A DNA stretch of 64,000 nucleotides from Cryptomeria japonica (Eukaryota; Streptophyta; Pinopsida; Cupressales; Cupressaceae), in contig NC_081414.1 in NCBI RefSeq assembly GCF_030272615.1, forward strand, positions 237,696,233 through 237,760,232, in the 5' to 3' direction. Under the pieces are notes generated by a model that saw only the letters and a program-made list of their open reading frames with translations, did no database searches and was not told the DNA's origin. Below are positions 11,060-22,229 of this stretch, piece after piece. Each line of letters starts with the position of its first letter. Position 1 is the first letter of the stretch. A program made the position numbers and the translations under genes.

Positions 11060-11640
11060 GGCTGGCCAAGACAATAGTTGTTGATCCCACATGGGGTTTT
11101 ACCCCCGAGGCTACGCTATTCAGAGCGGATACTTAGATGCTTGACCTCACTGGCTCCACCCTCGGCACTCACTTCTCGGGTCAGCCAAGCATCAGTCCCC
11201 ATGAAAACTCCCCATGGCGAACTTTGTATCTCTACTAAGAACCGTATGTGTGTGGGCCGCTACCAGAGGTCCGACCTCCTGCCCCAACAACTAGAAGGAT
11301 TTGGGCCTCTAAAACAAAATGGTGCTAGTAAGGGCATCCGCTCGTGTGGCCATACATGCGGCACTTTCAGCTCTGTAAATACAGAAGGCTCCCAGCCAGT
11401 AGGGGTTACGCCCTACAAATGATCAAATAAATTTGATCAAACGGGTTTATGGGGAGACATAGTGTCGGTATGAACTAATCAGCACACGTTATTCATAGTT
11501 TTCACCATGAATACATTTGATTATAGTGGTTTGGATGAGGTGGGTTTTCCTTGCTACCACTTGGGTCGTTCTCTTCTCACTAGTAGTCCTAATGACCACA
11601 CGGGAAGACAGGCCCTCTAAAGATTAAACAAAAAGAGCCT
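11060..11640 (-). other. GC-richer, possibly structured block in element 1 leader
   Basis: This block is clearly richer in G and C than the surrounding leader. It contains several short inverted repeats, for example GGGGTTTTACCCCC near 11094 and TAGGGGTTACGCCCTA near 11400, and two CCCCATG segments near 11200. It has no coding signal. Element 2 and element A have leader sequence at the same place with only patchy similarity. A folded RNA element for packaging or translation is possible but unproven. Confidence 0.4.
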
Positions 11641-12014
11641 ATTGCTCAAGACACAAAAGACAATGATTCAATTTTAGTGCACCAATTGAAGTGTTTGCTA
11701 GTCTATGAAAACAAGGCACATAATAAAAATCCAAAAAACCTTGCCAAGGACCTGCAACAAAGATTTATTAGTAGTTTGGATTGTTTCAAATGATCACCCC
11801 TTCCTGCAAGTACACAAGTTAGGTAAATTTTTAGAAAACCCAAAAAGACTTTGTGAAAAGGGGCCTTCAACAAAAACGTATTTGCCTCCAAAGCAAGCTG
11901 CACAAATCAGGTTAGCTAGATCTGCAAAGGTTAGCCGAAAATAAACCAAATCTGAAACCCTAAGTACAAAATCCGAAAACCCGAATTGAAAAACTTGAAA
12001 AATTTGCAAAACAG

Positions 12015-12292
12015 AATGCACAGACGCTGTTATACCAGACACAGACGCGTCTGTCCGACACAGACGCGGTTCTGTAGTTCACAGACGCGGCCACAGAACA
12101 CAGACGCTTCTTTCGGCTACAGACGCGATAAGATGATGCACAGACGCGATTCAGAATCACAGACGCGACTTTCAGAAACCTGCAAAAATAGAAAATGACA
12201 GAAACACAGACGCGATCCAAGATATCACAGACGCCTCTGAAATACAAAAACGCGATCCGAACACTCGCAGACGCGGAAAAAACCTAAAATGT
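12015..12292 (-). repeat. Array of ACAGACGCG-type motifs, PBS-proximal (element 1)
   Basis: About twelve copies of ACAGACGCG or near variants lie within 280 bp at roughly 20-25 bp spacing. The bases between copies are not conserved, so this is not a simple tandem repeat. The array lies about 75 bp downstream of the PBS on the minus strand. The same motif recurs next to gag (10500-10830) and, more decayed, in element 2 (25500-25780 and 42290-42660). Confidence 0.85.
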
Positions 12293-12366
12293 CGTTGAAA
12301 TCGTCCGATCTGTAACTTCAAAAATGCAAAATCTGCAACAAAAATGTTAAATGCAAAGGGACAAGA

Positions 12367-12384
12367 GTCCCACCGGGCGTGCCA
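12367..12384 (-). promoter_or_regulatory. Primer binding site of element 1
   Basis: On the minus strand TGGCACGCCCGGTGGGAC begins three bases after the LTR end. The TGG start pairs with the CCA tail of a tRNA. I cannot name the tRNA with certainty. Element 2 has the same site with a few changes at 42732-42749. Confidence 0.8.
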
Positions 12385-12387
12385 AAA

Positions 12388-13154
12388 TGTGTATGGTGAA
12401 AATGGATAACAATAAACAACAATATTGAAAGGCTAAATGAATTCAACCACAAAACCCTAGCCTAACAATGAACAAAGATCCACCATAACATATGAAGATA
12501 ACCTAAGACAATGCAAAATAACTCAAAATCATAAAGATTATACCATCACATGTCCAATAGGGTTTTGATCTCCATTCTTCCTATCTCCATTGATCTTGTT
12601 TGATATGCTTGCTCTCAGATTTTTGTATGCACAAGAGCTCAACAAAGAACGGAATGTGGTTGCCAGTGGAATTGTAGTGTAGTCAATTGATCAAGTAGTT
12701 AGGGTTTGACAATGAAGAAAGCATCTCCTTAAATAGAAGACACAATATGAAATGGAGGGTTAAGATTGAGAGGTGTAAAAAGAGAGGTCGGCTAGGATTA
12801 AAGGGTAGGTATAAGAAATACCAAAATAATGAAAGGGGTAGGTAATATATGAATTAAGAGATGAGTGACATGTGTCATGTGTAGAAAAAGATAATGAATT
12901 AATTAAATAAATAAAGATTTATTTAAGTAATAGAAGAAGTAGGACAATTAAATAAATAAAATATTTATTCAATTTAGGAAAGGGATAATTTAAATAAATA
13001 AATGTATTTATTTAAATGAGAAATAAGGCTAGAAGAGGATAAATGAATTAATTAAATAAATAAGGATTTATTTAATTAATAGAAGAATTAGGCTTAGATA
13101 ATTAAATAAATAAAATATTTATTTAATTAGACTGGACAATTTTAGGTGTCTACA
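12388..13154 (-). repeat. 5' LTR of element 1
   Basis: 767 bp, bounded by TG and CA: on the minus strand it starts TGTAGACACC and ends CATACACA just before the PBS. The U3 part (about 12890-13140) is made of AAATAAATAAA/TTTATTTAATT blocks that could fold back on themselves. A TATA-like CTATTTAAGG lies at 12727-12737. It is similar throughout to 42753-43479, the 5' LTR of element 2. The target duplication cannot be checked because the other end is off window. Confidence 0.85.
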
Positions 13155-14753
13155 CACTTCAAACACTTTTTATCCCTAAGGTCAAATGGCCAGTTGTGAT
13201 AAATTCAGCCCACATCTTGATATTTCTTCGACTTTGGTACTACATACCCTATGAATCCCGTTGTGGCGGGTAAGGATGTGATATACTAAGTCTTGTACGA
13301 GCATAACAAATAGATGATCCCTATGATGGGGGAGTCATCACTTTCATCAAGCCACAAGTGGCTTTTCAAAAAGCTATGTTTCTACTCAAAGAAAAATGTA
13401 TGGTGAGTATCTTGGGAGCAAAACCATCTATGCTCTTGAACTGAATTGTATCACAAATATCCTCAATCAATAGAACAGGTGGGCTACTACTTAAAAGTGT
13501 TTAGTAATTTTTGATGTTTTTGGACATAAGTTCATTCTGCAGTGACTCACTTAAGAGCCTTGTAACTTGTGGTGGGGCCCATTTGTCATTTCGGCAAGTT
13601 ACACTGTAGGAACAACTATACCCAAGGCTACAGCTTTCGCTCTCACCTGATTTCTATAGCGGCTTGAAGGATTTACCGTGCGAGGTCGTTCCCAAGAGTG
13701 ATTGATCCCTTGGCAGGCCTCTCTTAAAAAGATAAAACTTGAGTGTTACTAGCACTTTTCTCTTGCACCTAGGACCACGAGAGTCAAGGGAGAGGATAGT
13801 GTGTGTTAGAAGTAGGACCACTTGACAAACTCTTTTTGCACAAGTGTGCCAAACACGAAATGCACTTGTTCTTTTTAACTTGTCATTGCAATGATTTTCT
13901 TATCTATTCGGAGATGTTGCTCCAACAACCATGATGTTCTTTTTAACTTCAAAAGCAATATGTTTGAATAAACTAGAATTTGAAATCCTGGTCAACTTAA
14001 ATTGAAACACATATGTATGAAGTAAATCGTTTGTGCAAAATGAGACAAGTTGATTGTTCTTTTTACTTGCACCAAAAATTTGAAGTGTTGATTTTGAGTT
14101 TTGCTTAAGTTTGATGCAATAAAATGAAATTTGTCTTGTCTTGTTTTAAGAACCAAAAAGAGAGTGTATCCTAACTTGCAATGAAAGCAAATTTGTGTTG
14201 TTCAATTTTAGAGCACCAAAACAAAATTCATCCTAACTTGCAAGAAATGAAATTTTGTGTTGTTCAATTTTAGAGCCCCAAATGACAAATTTTAACTTTT
14301 AAACAACAAAAGGAGTTAGTTTAAACCTGCACAAGAAACGAATAGTTAGGAAAATCTGAACCTATGGTGGGCTTCTACAAGCCTAAGAAAATTTATTTTC
14401 TTGGTTTCATGGCCTTTTTTACAACGTTTTGTTACAATAGTGCTAGTCTGTGTGAAAACAGAAGCGCTATTTAACACAAACGCTCTAAAAAGAAGACAAA
14501 AGCGCTAAAATCAAAATCTTAACAGCAAAACCAGATGCGCTAAAACAAAGACAAATGTGCTACTTAAGCCTCAAAAGTGCTAATATATGTGTAATAGCGC
14601 TAAATTTGAGACAATAACGCTATTGTAAATACAATAGCGCTGGAATATCAAATTGTAATAGTGTTAAAACGCGATCAAAAGCGCCAAAGTCCGACCTGTG
14701 TGTCAAGCTCAACAATCAAAAAGTTAATTTTTAAACAAAAATTTGTTGTTAGG
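13155..14753 (-). other. Leader of element A
   Basis: No ORF is visible. The part near element 1 matches leader blocks of the other Tat copies. The middle (13840-14400) is AT-rich, with repeated TTGTTCTTTTTAACTTG-like and ACAAAATT segments. Near the PBS it carries its own motif array (14440-14700). Confidence 0.6.
14440..14700 (-). repeat. Array of AGCGCTA-type motifs in element A leader
   Basis: Ten or more copies of AGCGCTA, AACGCTA or TGCGCTA-like sequence are spaced about 15-30 bp apart, often after ACAA or AATA. The position (50 bp downstream of the PBS) and spacing match the ACAGACGCG arrays of elements 1 and 2, but the core sequence differs. The AGCGCT core is itself palindromic. Confidence 0.7.
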
Positions 14754-14771
14754 TTCACGTCGGGTTCACCA
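14754..14771 (-). promoter_or_regulatory. Primer binding site of element A
   Basis: On the minus strand TGGTGAACCCGACGTGAA starts two bases after the LTR end. It is unlike the PBS of elements 1 and 2, so a different tRNA primes this family. Confidence 0.7.
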
Positions 14772-14773
14772 AA

Positions 14774-16213
14774 TGATGCTCTGCGAAATGGGAGAAGGTT
14801 AGACTTAGAACCTGTGGTCATATAACACACAAAAAACACAAGAAATAGTTAGTGTTAATCAACCAAAAACTAACCTAAGCAGGCACATCAAGAGAGACAT
14901 TAAAAACATGAAGAAATATTTAACTAGGAAAGTAAATATAACGAGACATCTCCAAATGCCTCCTAACATGCTCTTAGCTCATTCTCCTTTGTTCCTCTCC
15001 TCTCCAAGTTCCAAACTAGTGTAGCTCTCAGCAGCTTTTTGCACTATGGATGCTTATGGAGGTTCAAGATTGAAATTTTTATTTTAAAATGCTATGCAAA
15101 TGTGAATAAAATCTAATATTAGATGCTATGATGCTAAAATGATTTATTTTAGGCCAAAATAACAAGATATTCATGATTTATGCTAAAATGCTCTCTAGGA
15201 TTTACTATAACTTAGATGCACACAAGTTTTCAGGATGTGGATTATGAAGAAATGGGCTCTATTTATAAGAAAAATGGAACAATAGATGGTTGAGATTGAG
15301 TAATCTCAACAAGGGTCAGGATTGAATGATATTCAATCCATGTGAAGACTTTCAACCCAATCCCAAGATGACAAGTGTCAATGTGAGATAGGTTGAGAGG
15401 AGAGGGAATAAGCATTAAATGCTTGACATGACCTGAGAGTTAACTTAGGAGTTAAGGTCAAGGTTAGGTTGAATGAATAAATTCTTTATTCAAAGAATAA
15501 AGCTTTTATCCAATGGATAAACTCTTGTGCAAAGGCAAAAGGGATAACCATGGTCAAATAAATAAATGCTTGAAGAGACACATGAGTACAAGTTGAATTA
15601 ACCATAAATGGTTATGTAAGAGCCATTAATGGTCATGTAAGAGCCATTAGTGGTTTTGGAAGACTTTAGAGGTTAAATTGTTGAACACACAAAGCATTAA
15701 ATGCTTTTCAAAGACTTTGAAGTCTTTGAGAAGTGACTCCAAGTTGCTTAGGAATGTGACAATAATTAGGGGTGGATTAGGTTGTTTAGGAAGGGGTTAG
15801 AAGAATCTAGAAGGGGGTTTAGGAGTGCAAGTGGATTTGGTGGGTGAGGGAAAATAGGATTATAATTAAAATAAATTTAATTTATTTCAACTTGTGGTTG
15901 CAACTTGCATTTGTAGGAAAATGCAAGTGGTGGGATGGGGGGGGGGGATTTATGATTTAAATAAATATTTTATTTAATTTATTTAGAAGAGGAAAGGGGA
16001 TTAAATTCAATAAATAAAATTTATTCATTTAATTGAGTGTGAATTTGGTTAAATGAATTAATTAAAATAAATTGAATAATTTATTTAATTAATAGGAGAA
16101 TGTTTGAAGATGAATTAATTAAATATTAATTTAATTAACTAATGGCTTAGTGGATTTGTAATCAAATAAATATGAAATATTCATTTAATTAAAATGGATA
16201 GATTTATGTGACA
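14774..16213 (-). repeat. 5' LTR of element A
   Basis: About 1.44 kb. On the minus strand it starts TGTCACATAAATC (three bases earlier is also possible) and ends at GCATCA before the PBS. The U3 is rich in TTAATTAAAT blocks (15860-16200) and includes a G-tract near 15940. A TATA box, TATAAATAG on the minus strand, lies at about 15259-15268. The right edge is set by where element 2 sequence begins. Confidence 0.7.
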
Positions 16214-17537
16214 ACAAATGGTATGCAAATGCTTATATGAGGTACTAATAAGTGGTGTGTGCAAGATGTGATGCTATTATGATTTCTATATGCATATGAT
16301 GAAATTTACTAACATGTGATGATGTAGATGAACACTACATGAGATGTAGATATTTTTGGTGTGTCATTATTACTCAATCATGTGATACCAGATTACACGG
16401 ACTTGGGAAAGGACAATGGAGGACAAATGGAAAAAAAGGGGACAGAAGGTAGAAGATATGTAGGTGAAAATAGCTTCGTGTGCTTTATCACCATTGAGAT
16501 TTATTATGGCAAATAGGTTATATGATCATCTAGTTATAGGTTCAACCTAGAAAATCATTGTACCTATTTGCATGGAGATTAGACACTCACAGTCAAGGAA
16601 TGACCTAGTTTACACTAGACTCGCAGTGTCCTCGTATCCTTGGACAAGCCATAGTATTACTAAGAGACAATCCACAACTAGCAAAATAGGTGAACATACC
16701 CCATCCTCGCCTTTCTAGTTAAAGACATGCTAGAGATAGAATCTCTAGTCAAAGACATCTTGGAAAAGCTAAAAGACACGTCACCAAAAGATAAAATCAA
16801 AAGAAAACCAAGATCTGACACCAACATCCAATGAAATCCTCAAGTTATTTGTGTTTCTTGCCACACATGTTAACATGTTTGATCTGGTCACAATGTTGTT
16901 TTCCTGATAAAGGACAGATAATGTTGAAAAACCATGTTGTTGCCAAAGTTTGCCAAAAGATTTGATTTGTTGAAAACTCATTACTACTTGTGTCTCATTT
17001 AAAATTGACTGAATCGATGAAACTGATACTTTTATTGCGAAAAAGAACAAAATTTTATTGTCGATTGACGATGCAAGTGATCTTTTATTGCAGATTGTGC
17101 GTGAAAAGGAGGAATGAAAAGATGATGCTCCTCAAAACATGCAATGCTTGGTGTTCCACTTCCATCACTAGACTTAAGGTTTTGCCCTAGTTACAGATTG
17201 GACCTGATTTATTATGGAAGGAAAGGGTGAAGAGGGGTTTATTATGAGTGGCAAACTAATATTAGGCAGATCAATAACAAGCTATGATGGGAATGGGTAA
17301 ATTTATTATGGGATGGTAGGTTGTGAGTGTGTGCAAAGTGAAAGGGTGAGATTGAATCCTAAAGGAGGGAGGAGAAAAGTCTCTACACATGGCGCCAGTA
17401 ACTCGATTTTCACCATGGTACTTGCCCAGGGCGCCACCAAATTGGTTTTCACCATTGGACAAATTTATTTCTCCTTACTTTTTCCAAATTTTTCCATTCT
17501 TTTTTGTATTTTTTATTAGGATACTCTAAAAAACTAT
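16214..17537 (-). other. 3' non-coding region of element 2, cut by element A
   Basis: Similar to 1130-2532 of element 1, including the GTTTTCACCATGG motif near 17408 and the CATGGCGCC segment near 17389. It ends abruptly at 16214 where LTR A starts. The opposite-strand ORF and 3' LTR expected beyond it are not in the window. Confidence 0.7.
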
Positions 17538-20500
17538 TTAAAATCTATGAAGGTGCATGCTATTAATAGGATCCTCTAAAGGTTCTCCATCTGGTGTTGA
17601 GAGTTGATATGCACTTGATTTATATATTATTGTTATGACATAAGGGCCAAGCCAATTTGGTTCAAACTTACCCTTCCTTTCTCTATCTTGTTGATTCTTA
17701 GGATTCTCTTTGAGTACTAAGTTACCTACCTCAAATGTGTGAGGCTTTACTTTGTTGTTATAACTGTGACTCATACATTGTTGATATGCCTTGAGATGAT
17801 TAAAAGTAGTTTGTCTACGCTCATCTAGTAGTTCCAAATATTGTAAGCAGGAAACCTTGTAGTCTTCATCACTAAGGATGTTACACAAAGAAACTTGTAG
17901 GGATGGCAACTCAACATCAATAGGCAAGATCGCTTCGACATTGTAAACAAGTGAATAAGGGGTAGTTCTAGTTAGGGTGCAGACACTTGTTCGATAAGCC
18001 CAAAGTGCATGACTAAGCTAAATATGCCAGTTACGACCAACGTCATCGACTGTCTTCTTAAGGATTTTGAGAATAGTTTTATTAGATTCCTCATCTTGGC
18101 CATTACCTTGAGGGTAATATAGAGTGGAAATCGATGATGGATATGGAATCGATCACAAATCTCATGAATGTCCTAATTCTTGAAAGGAAACCTGTTGTTT
18201 GTGACAATGGAAAGGGGAACACCTTAATGAAAAATGGTATACTTAAGGATAAAGGTTGCAATATGCTTTCCAATCACGTAGCTGAGAGGAATGGCTTCAA
18301 TCCATTTTGTAAAAAACTTGGTAGATGTAATAATTAATTTATGGCCATTGGAGGAAGAAGGGTGAATCTTGCCCACATGGTCAAGTCCCCACTGACAAAA
18401 GGGCCATTGAGTGGTGATCGACTACAATTCTTATGTTGGTGCGTGAATAAGGTCTCCTTAAATCTGACATTGCTTACATTTTATGATAAACTGATATGAG
18501 TCTTTTTCCATAGTAGGTCGGTAGTATTCAGTACTTATGAGTTTCTTGGCTAAGGTTAGACCAATAGAGTGACCACCACATATACCTTCGTAAACCTCAC
18601 GTAACACAATATGAGCTTCGTCACTTTCTAAACATCTAAGGAGAGCCCCATCTAGACCTTGAAGATAAAGGGTATTGACTAAAATGACATAGTGGGAGGA
18701 TTGATGAATGAAGGTACGATGTTGATTGTTGAAAAGGTCAGGTGGAAGGATATTGTCACGAAGGTAAGTGAAAATAGTACTGTACCAAGGGGAATCTAGA
18801 CCAACAATAGACATCATTTCTATAGGAGTGATCTCATATGAGGGAACCAAAAGATTATCCACCAAGAACTCATAGTGGGTCTCATTTTGTGACATGTCAT
18901 TCAAAGAAGCAATGGTAGCCATGGCATCAGTAGCTCGATTATTATCCCATGGAATCTTCTCAAAGACTATCTATGTTAAGTATTATTTGATATCGTCCAC
19001 CATTTTCTTATATGGCATTAAATTTTCATCTTTAGTTTGATAGTCATCATTTTCTTGGCAAATCACAAGTTGAGAGTCCTCAAAAACATGAAGTTCTTGG
19101 ATCTTCCACTAAACTATGATTTGTAGACCTATTATTAATGCTTCATATTCTGCTATGTTATTTGTGCAAGGGAATGATAATAGAGATTCCCCTTGAGGTG
19201 TGATGAAGAGGATACCAGCTCTTGCGCCACGCTACGTGTATGAACCATCAAAATATAGTTGCCAAGGCTTTGACTTTGTCACCATAAGAATAGATTCATC
19301 TGGAACTCTGAGACAATGGGAGCATCATCAATCATAGGTGCATCTGCTAGCTGGTCTGCAATAACTTGTCCTTTAATTGTTTTTTTGTCAACATATTCAA
19401 TGTCAAATTCGCTCAAGATCATAACCCATTTAGCTAATCTACCAGTGAGTGTTGCCTTATTGAGAAGGTATTTAAGTGGATCTATTCTTGCAATGAGCTT
19501 TGTTTTGTGAGTTAGCATGTAGTGATGCAATTTCAGTGAAGCAAAAACCACGACAAGACACACACGCTCAATTGGAGTGTAATTAAGATCATAACCGACC
19601 AATGTGCAACTGATGTACTATATAGCTCTTTCTTTGTCATTCTGATCTTGTTTTGATAAGAGTGTCCCCAATGTTGTTTGTGTAGATGATATGTAAAATA
19701 GTATGGGTTTGCCTTGAAAAAGTGACATCAATACTAATGGATCTAGGAGATAGTCTTTGATTATTTGAAAGGCCTACTGACATTTATCATCCCATTTGAA
19801 CTTGATATTTTTGTGAATTAATTACTGAAAAGGATAACATTTATTTGCAAGTTGCACGCAATGAATTTGCATATTGATTGAAGTCTTCCTTGTAGAGACC
19901 GAACTTGGGTAATATTCGTTGGCATTGGCATTTCTAATATAGCCTTGACTTTTGTTGGATCTACTTCAATTCTCCTTTGTGAGAAAATGTATCCAAGAAG
20001 TTTCCTAGAGGTCACCCCAATGACACACTTCTTGGGATTTAATCTAACTTTGTACCTTTTCCAAATGTTCAAAAACCATTGATAGGACATTGAGATGTTT
20101 TTCCCTTGTAACCGACTCTCCCAGATTATCATCAACATAGTCTTCCATAATGACATGCATAAGACCATGAAAAATAGTTGTCATTTCTCTTTGATATGTA
20201 GCACCTGCATTCTTTAATCCGAAGGGCATGACATTCCAACAAAAGGTCCCAAGGACAAGTAAATATTGTTTTATGTTGGTCTTCAGGTGCTTTTTTTATT
20301 TGGTTATACCTGGAGAATCCATCCATTAAAGATAACATTGCATGACCAGCTGTGAGATCTACTATCAGGTTAATATTTAGTAGTGGAAAATCATCTTTAG
20401 GACAAGGCTTATTAATGTTTCTGAAATCTGTACATATTTTTATGTTGTGATTTGGTTTGCTGACAGGTACAAGATTAGAAATCCACTTAGGGCAGTCAAT

Positions 20501-22229
20501 CTGATGAAGCCAACATTCAATAATTTCTCAAGTTCCTCTTTTACTAATAGTGCCACCTACGGATGCATCTTTCGGAGTTTCTATTTTACTACTTTAGTGC
20601 TTGGAGTAACTATCAAATGATGCATAACTAAATCAGGATCCAGTCCTGACATATCACCATATGACCATGCAAAGTTGATTTGGTAGCATCTGTAAAGAAA
20701 GTTATGAGCTTCAGTCTTTCTTTTTCTGTCAAAGACTGTGCTAAAATGATATTGTGTGGTATCTCCTTTGTGCCAATATTTGTCTCGGTAGTCTCTTCAA
20801 CCAACATTGATGATTTTTCTTCATATGATGTCACAGGGATAGTGTCAAACCTTCCATCCTCAGGCATGTCAAAGAGGTTTTCACCATCAGATGCGTCCTT
20901 TCTTTTTACTTTTTTGGGGGTCAGATAGTGCCACAATGTGGTTTTAACCATAGGACCCATGATTTGTTTTTATTTTTATACTTTTGCAACTAGAAGGTTT
21001 GGCACCCTCTCCAAAATATATTGCACTATTGAGTTCTATGATGTATCCTACTTTATGGTCCCCAAGTGGAAGGTCATCTCGTATGCCAAGGTAATCAATG
21101 AAGACATTGCCATTTTCAAATGTATCAAGTTGTAAAGGTCCTTGTTGGTCCCAATCAATGAGTTGTGGATGAATGAGGGAAAGGCCACTAGTGCGTTCAA
21201 AGTTAGCGAGGGTAAGGGTAAAGACACAAGAGTCTTCAGGGATTTCAATGCAATCGTCGAGTTTATCGCTAGTGCTCTCCTCATCAGTCTCAATTGTAAA
21301 TAAATCCAAATTAACGTCACTAGAGGACACTCAACAACGAGAGTCTTCACTTTTCGTGGTTTCAACCTAGAACCTAGAGATGTGGAAGCTTTGGGATCCC
21401 AAAATGTTTTTATCTACACTTCTCCATTATCTTTTTGTTCTTCGCTAGTTGTTGTTTGACCAACTCTGAATTGCTTTCTAAAATTTTCTTCTTTGGTGGG
21501 TTCACTTGGTTCTCTAAATGTTTTGGTGAGCTCGTAGTCACTGGATGACTTATCTGAACCCCATTCCCATTCATTATAGTTTGTTGAATAGCGTTTCTTT
21601 TGTTGTTGGTCATTAATGGAAATAGAGCCTATGATTTGTAATGTGAGCACCAAATCTGAAGGGTATAAAACCAATTCCTTTGGTGTGCTGATTCTTAAAT
21701 ACTAACACTGGTTGCAGTGGATCGACAATACCTTTCTTTTGTAACCCAAGAGGGTCTTTTCCATCATATCCCATCTTTTGTAAGAATTTTAATCCCTTTC
21801 CATAGTTTTCACATGGTATTGTAATGTGATCTTGTGTATTTTCCTCAAGTTCTTTATAGAGAATTTTATAAAGATCTTCATCTTCCATCTCACCCTATTT
21901 CTTAAATGTAGTGGGATCCCATTTTATTGTAATTGCAGATACTCTCTTTGAAGGATGTGGTCATCCATAGTCTTTAGAAGAATCCATTGTTTTTCGTAAG
22001 TACATGGTTTGGTTCAAAGTATACTCTCGCATGCCATTATCCTTGTGTTTTCCTTTGAGCTCGCCTTGTTTTGATGTAGAAGCTTTCAATGATTCTGGAT
22101 CAACATATGCCGAGGATGGAGTTGCTTCTCTATTAATTGGGATTATTATCTCTGATCTTGGTCGTAGGTTATTACAATATATGAATGGGTTTGGATCACC
22201 TTTGACTGTCACTTCAGCTCCATTGTAAG
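17538..22229 (-). pseudogene. pol: Pol of Tat element 2 (broken)
   Basis: Collinear with the pol of element 1 but split by many stops and frameshifts. Visible parts, in order: G-patch domain (21667-21805, GYDGKDPLGL); acidic linker; RT with YVDD at 20128-20139; RNase H end and chromodomain-free linker (19279-19602); second RNase H around 19000-19270; integrase zinc region and core (18458-18922 and on to about 18000); C-terminal integrase (17538-17927). The RT reading frame changes at least twice between 20000 and 20340. No functional polyprotein is possible. It is useful as a second sequence for judging which stops in element 1 are new. Confidence 0.8.

Larger units (their letters stand above)
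10015..12366 (-). other. Leader (5' untranslated region) of element 1
   Basis: About 2.3 kb lies between the PBS and the gag ATG. It holds two arrays of a short motif (listed separately), one near each end, and a GC-richer central block (11060-11640). The far part (about 11510-11640 and 11740-11900) is similar to the leaders of element 2 (26500-26600 and 42010-42120) and element A (13680-13800). There is no believable ORF. Long leaders usually hold dimerisation and packaging signals; that role is inferred. Confidence 0.7.
1..13154 (-). mobile_element. Ty3/gypsy Tat-type LTR retrotransposon, element 1 (3' end off window)
   Basis: Reading the minus strand: 5' LTR 13154-12388, PBS 12384-12367, leader to 10015, gag-pol 10014-2533, 3' non-coding block to about 827, then the opposite-strand ORF. 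The domain order gag, protease, RT, RNase H, second RNase H, integrase is that of the Tat lineage. The 3' LTR is not in the window. The insertion lies in the leader of element A, as leader A resumes right after the LTR end at 13155. It is the youngest of the three Ty3 copies by nesting, and its gag-pol is the least damaged, which agrees. Confidence 0.85.
13155..16213 (-). mobile_element. Ty3-type element A, 5' end only
   Basis: The 5' LTR (16213-14774), PBS and about 1.6 kb of leader are present. Element 1 then interrupts it at 13155. The leader is similar in parts to those of elements 1 and 2 (compare 13160-13260 with 25970-26060, and 13680-13800 with 26500-26600). The LTR and PBS differ, so it is a related but distinct family. 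It inserted into the 3' region of element 2 at about 16214. Confidence 0.7.

Noticed and set aside
10015-12366. CRISPR-like reading of the ACAGACGCG arrays (short repeats with unique spacers)
   Set aside because: The repeats are only about 9 bp, the genome is a plant, there are no cas genes, and they sit in a retrotransposon leader.
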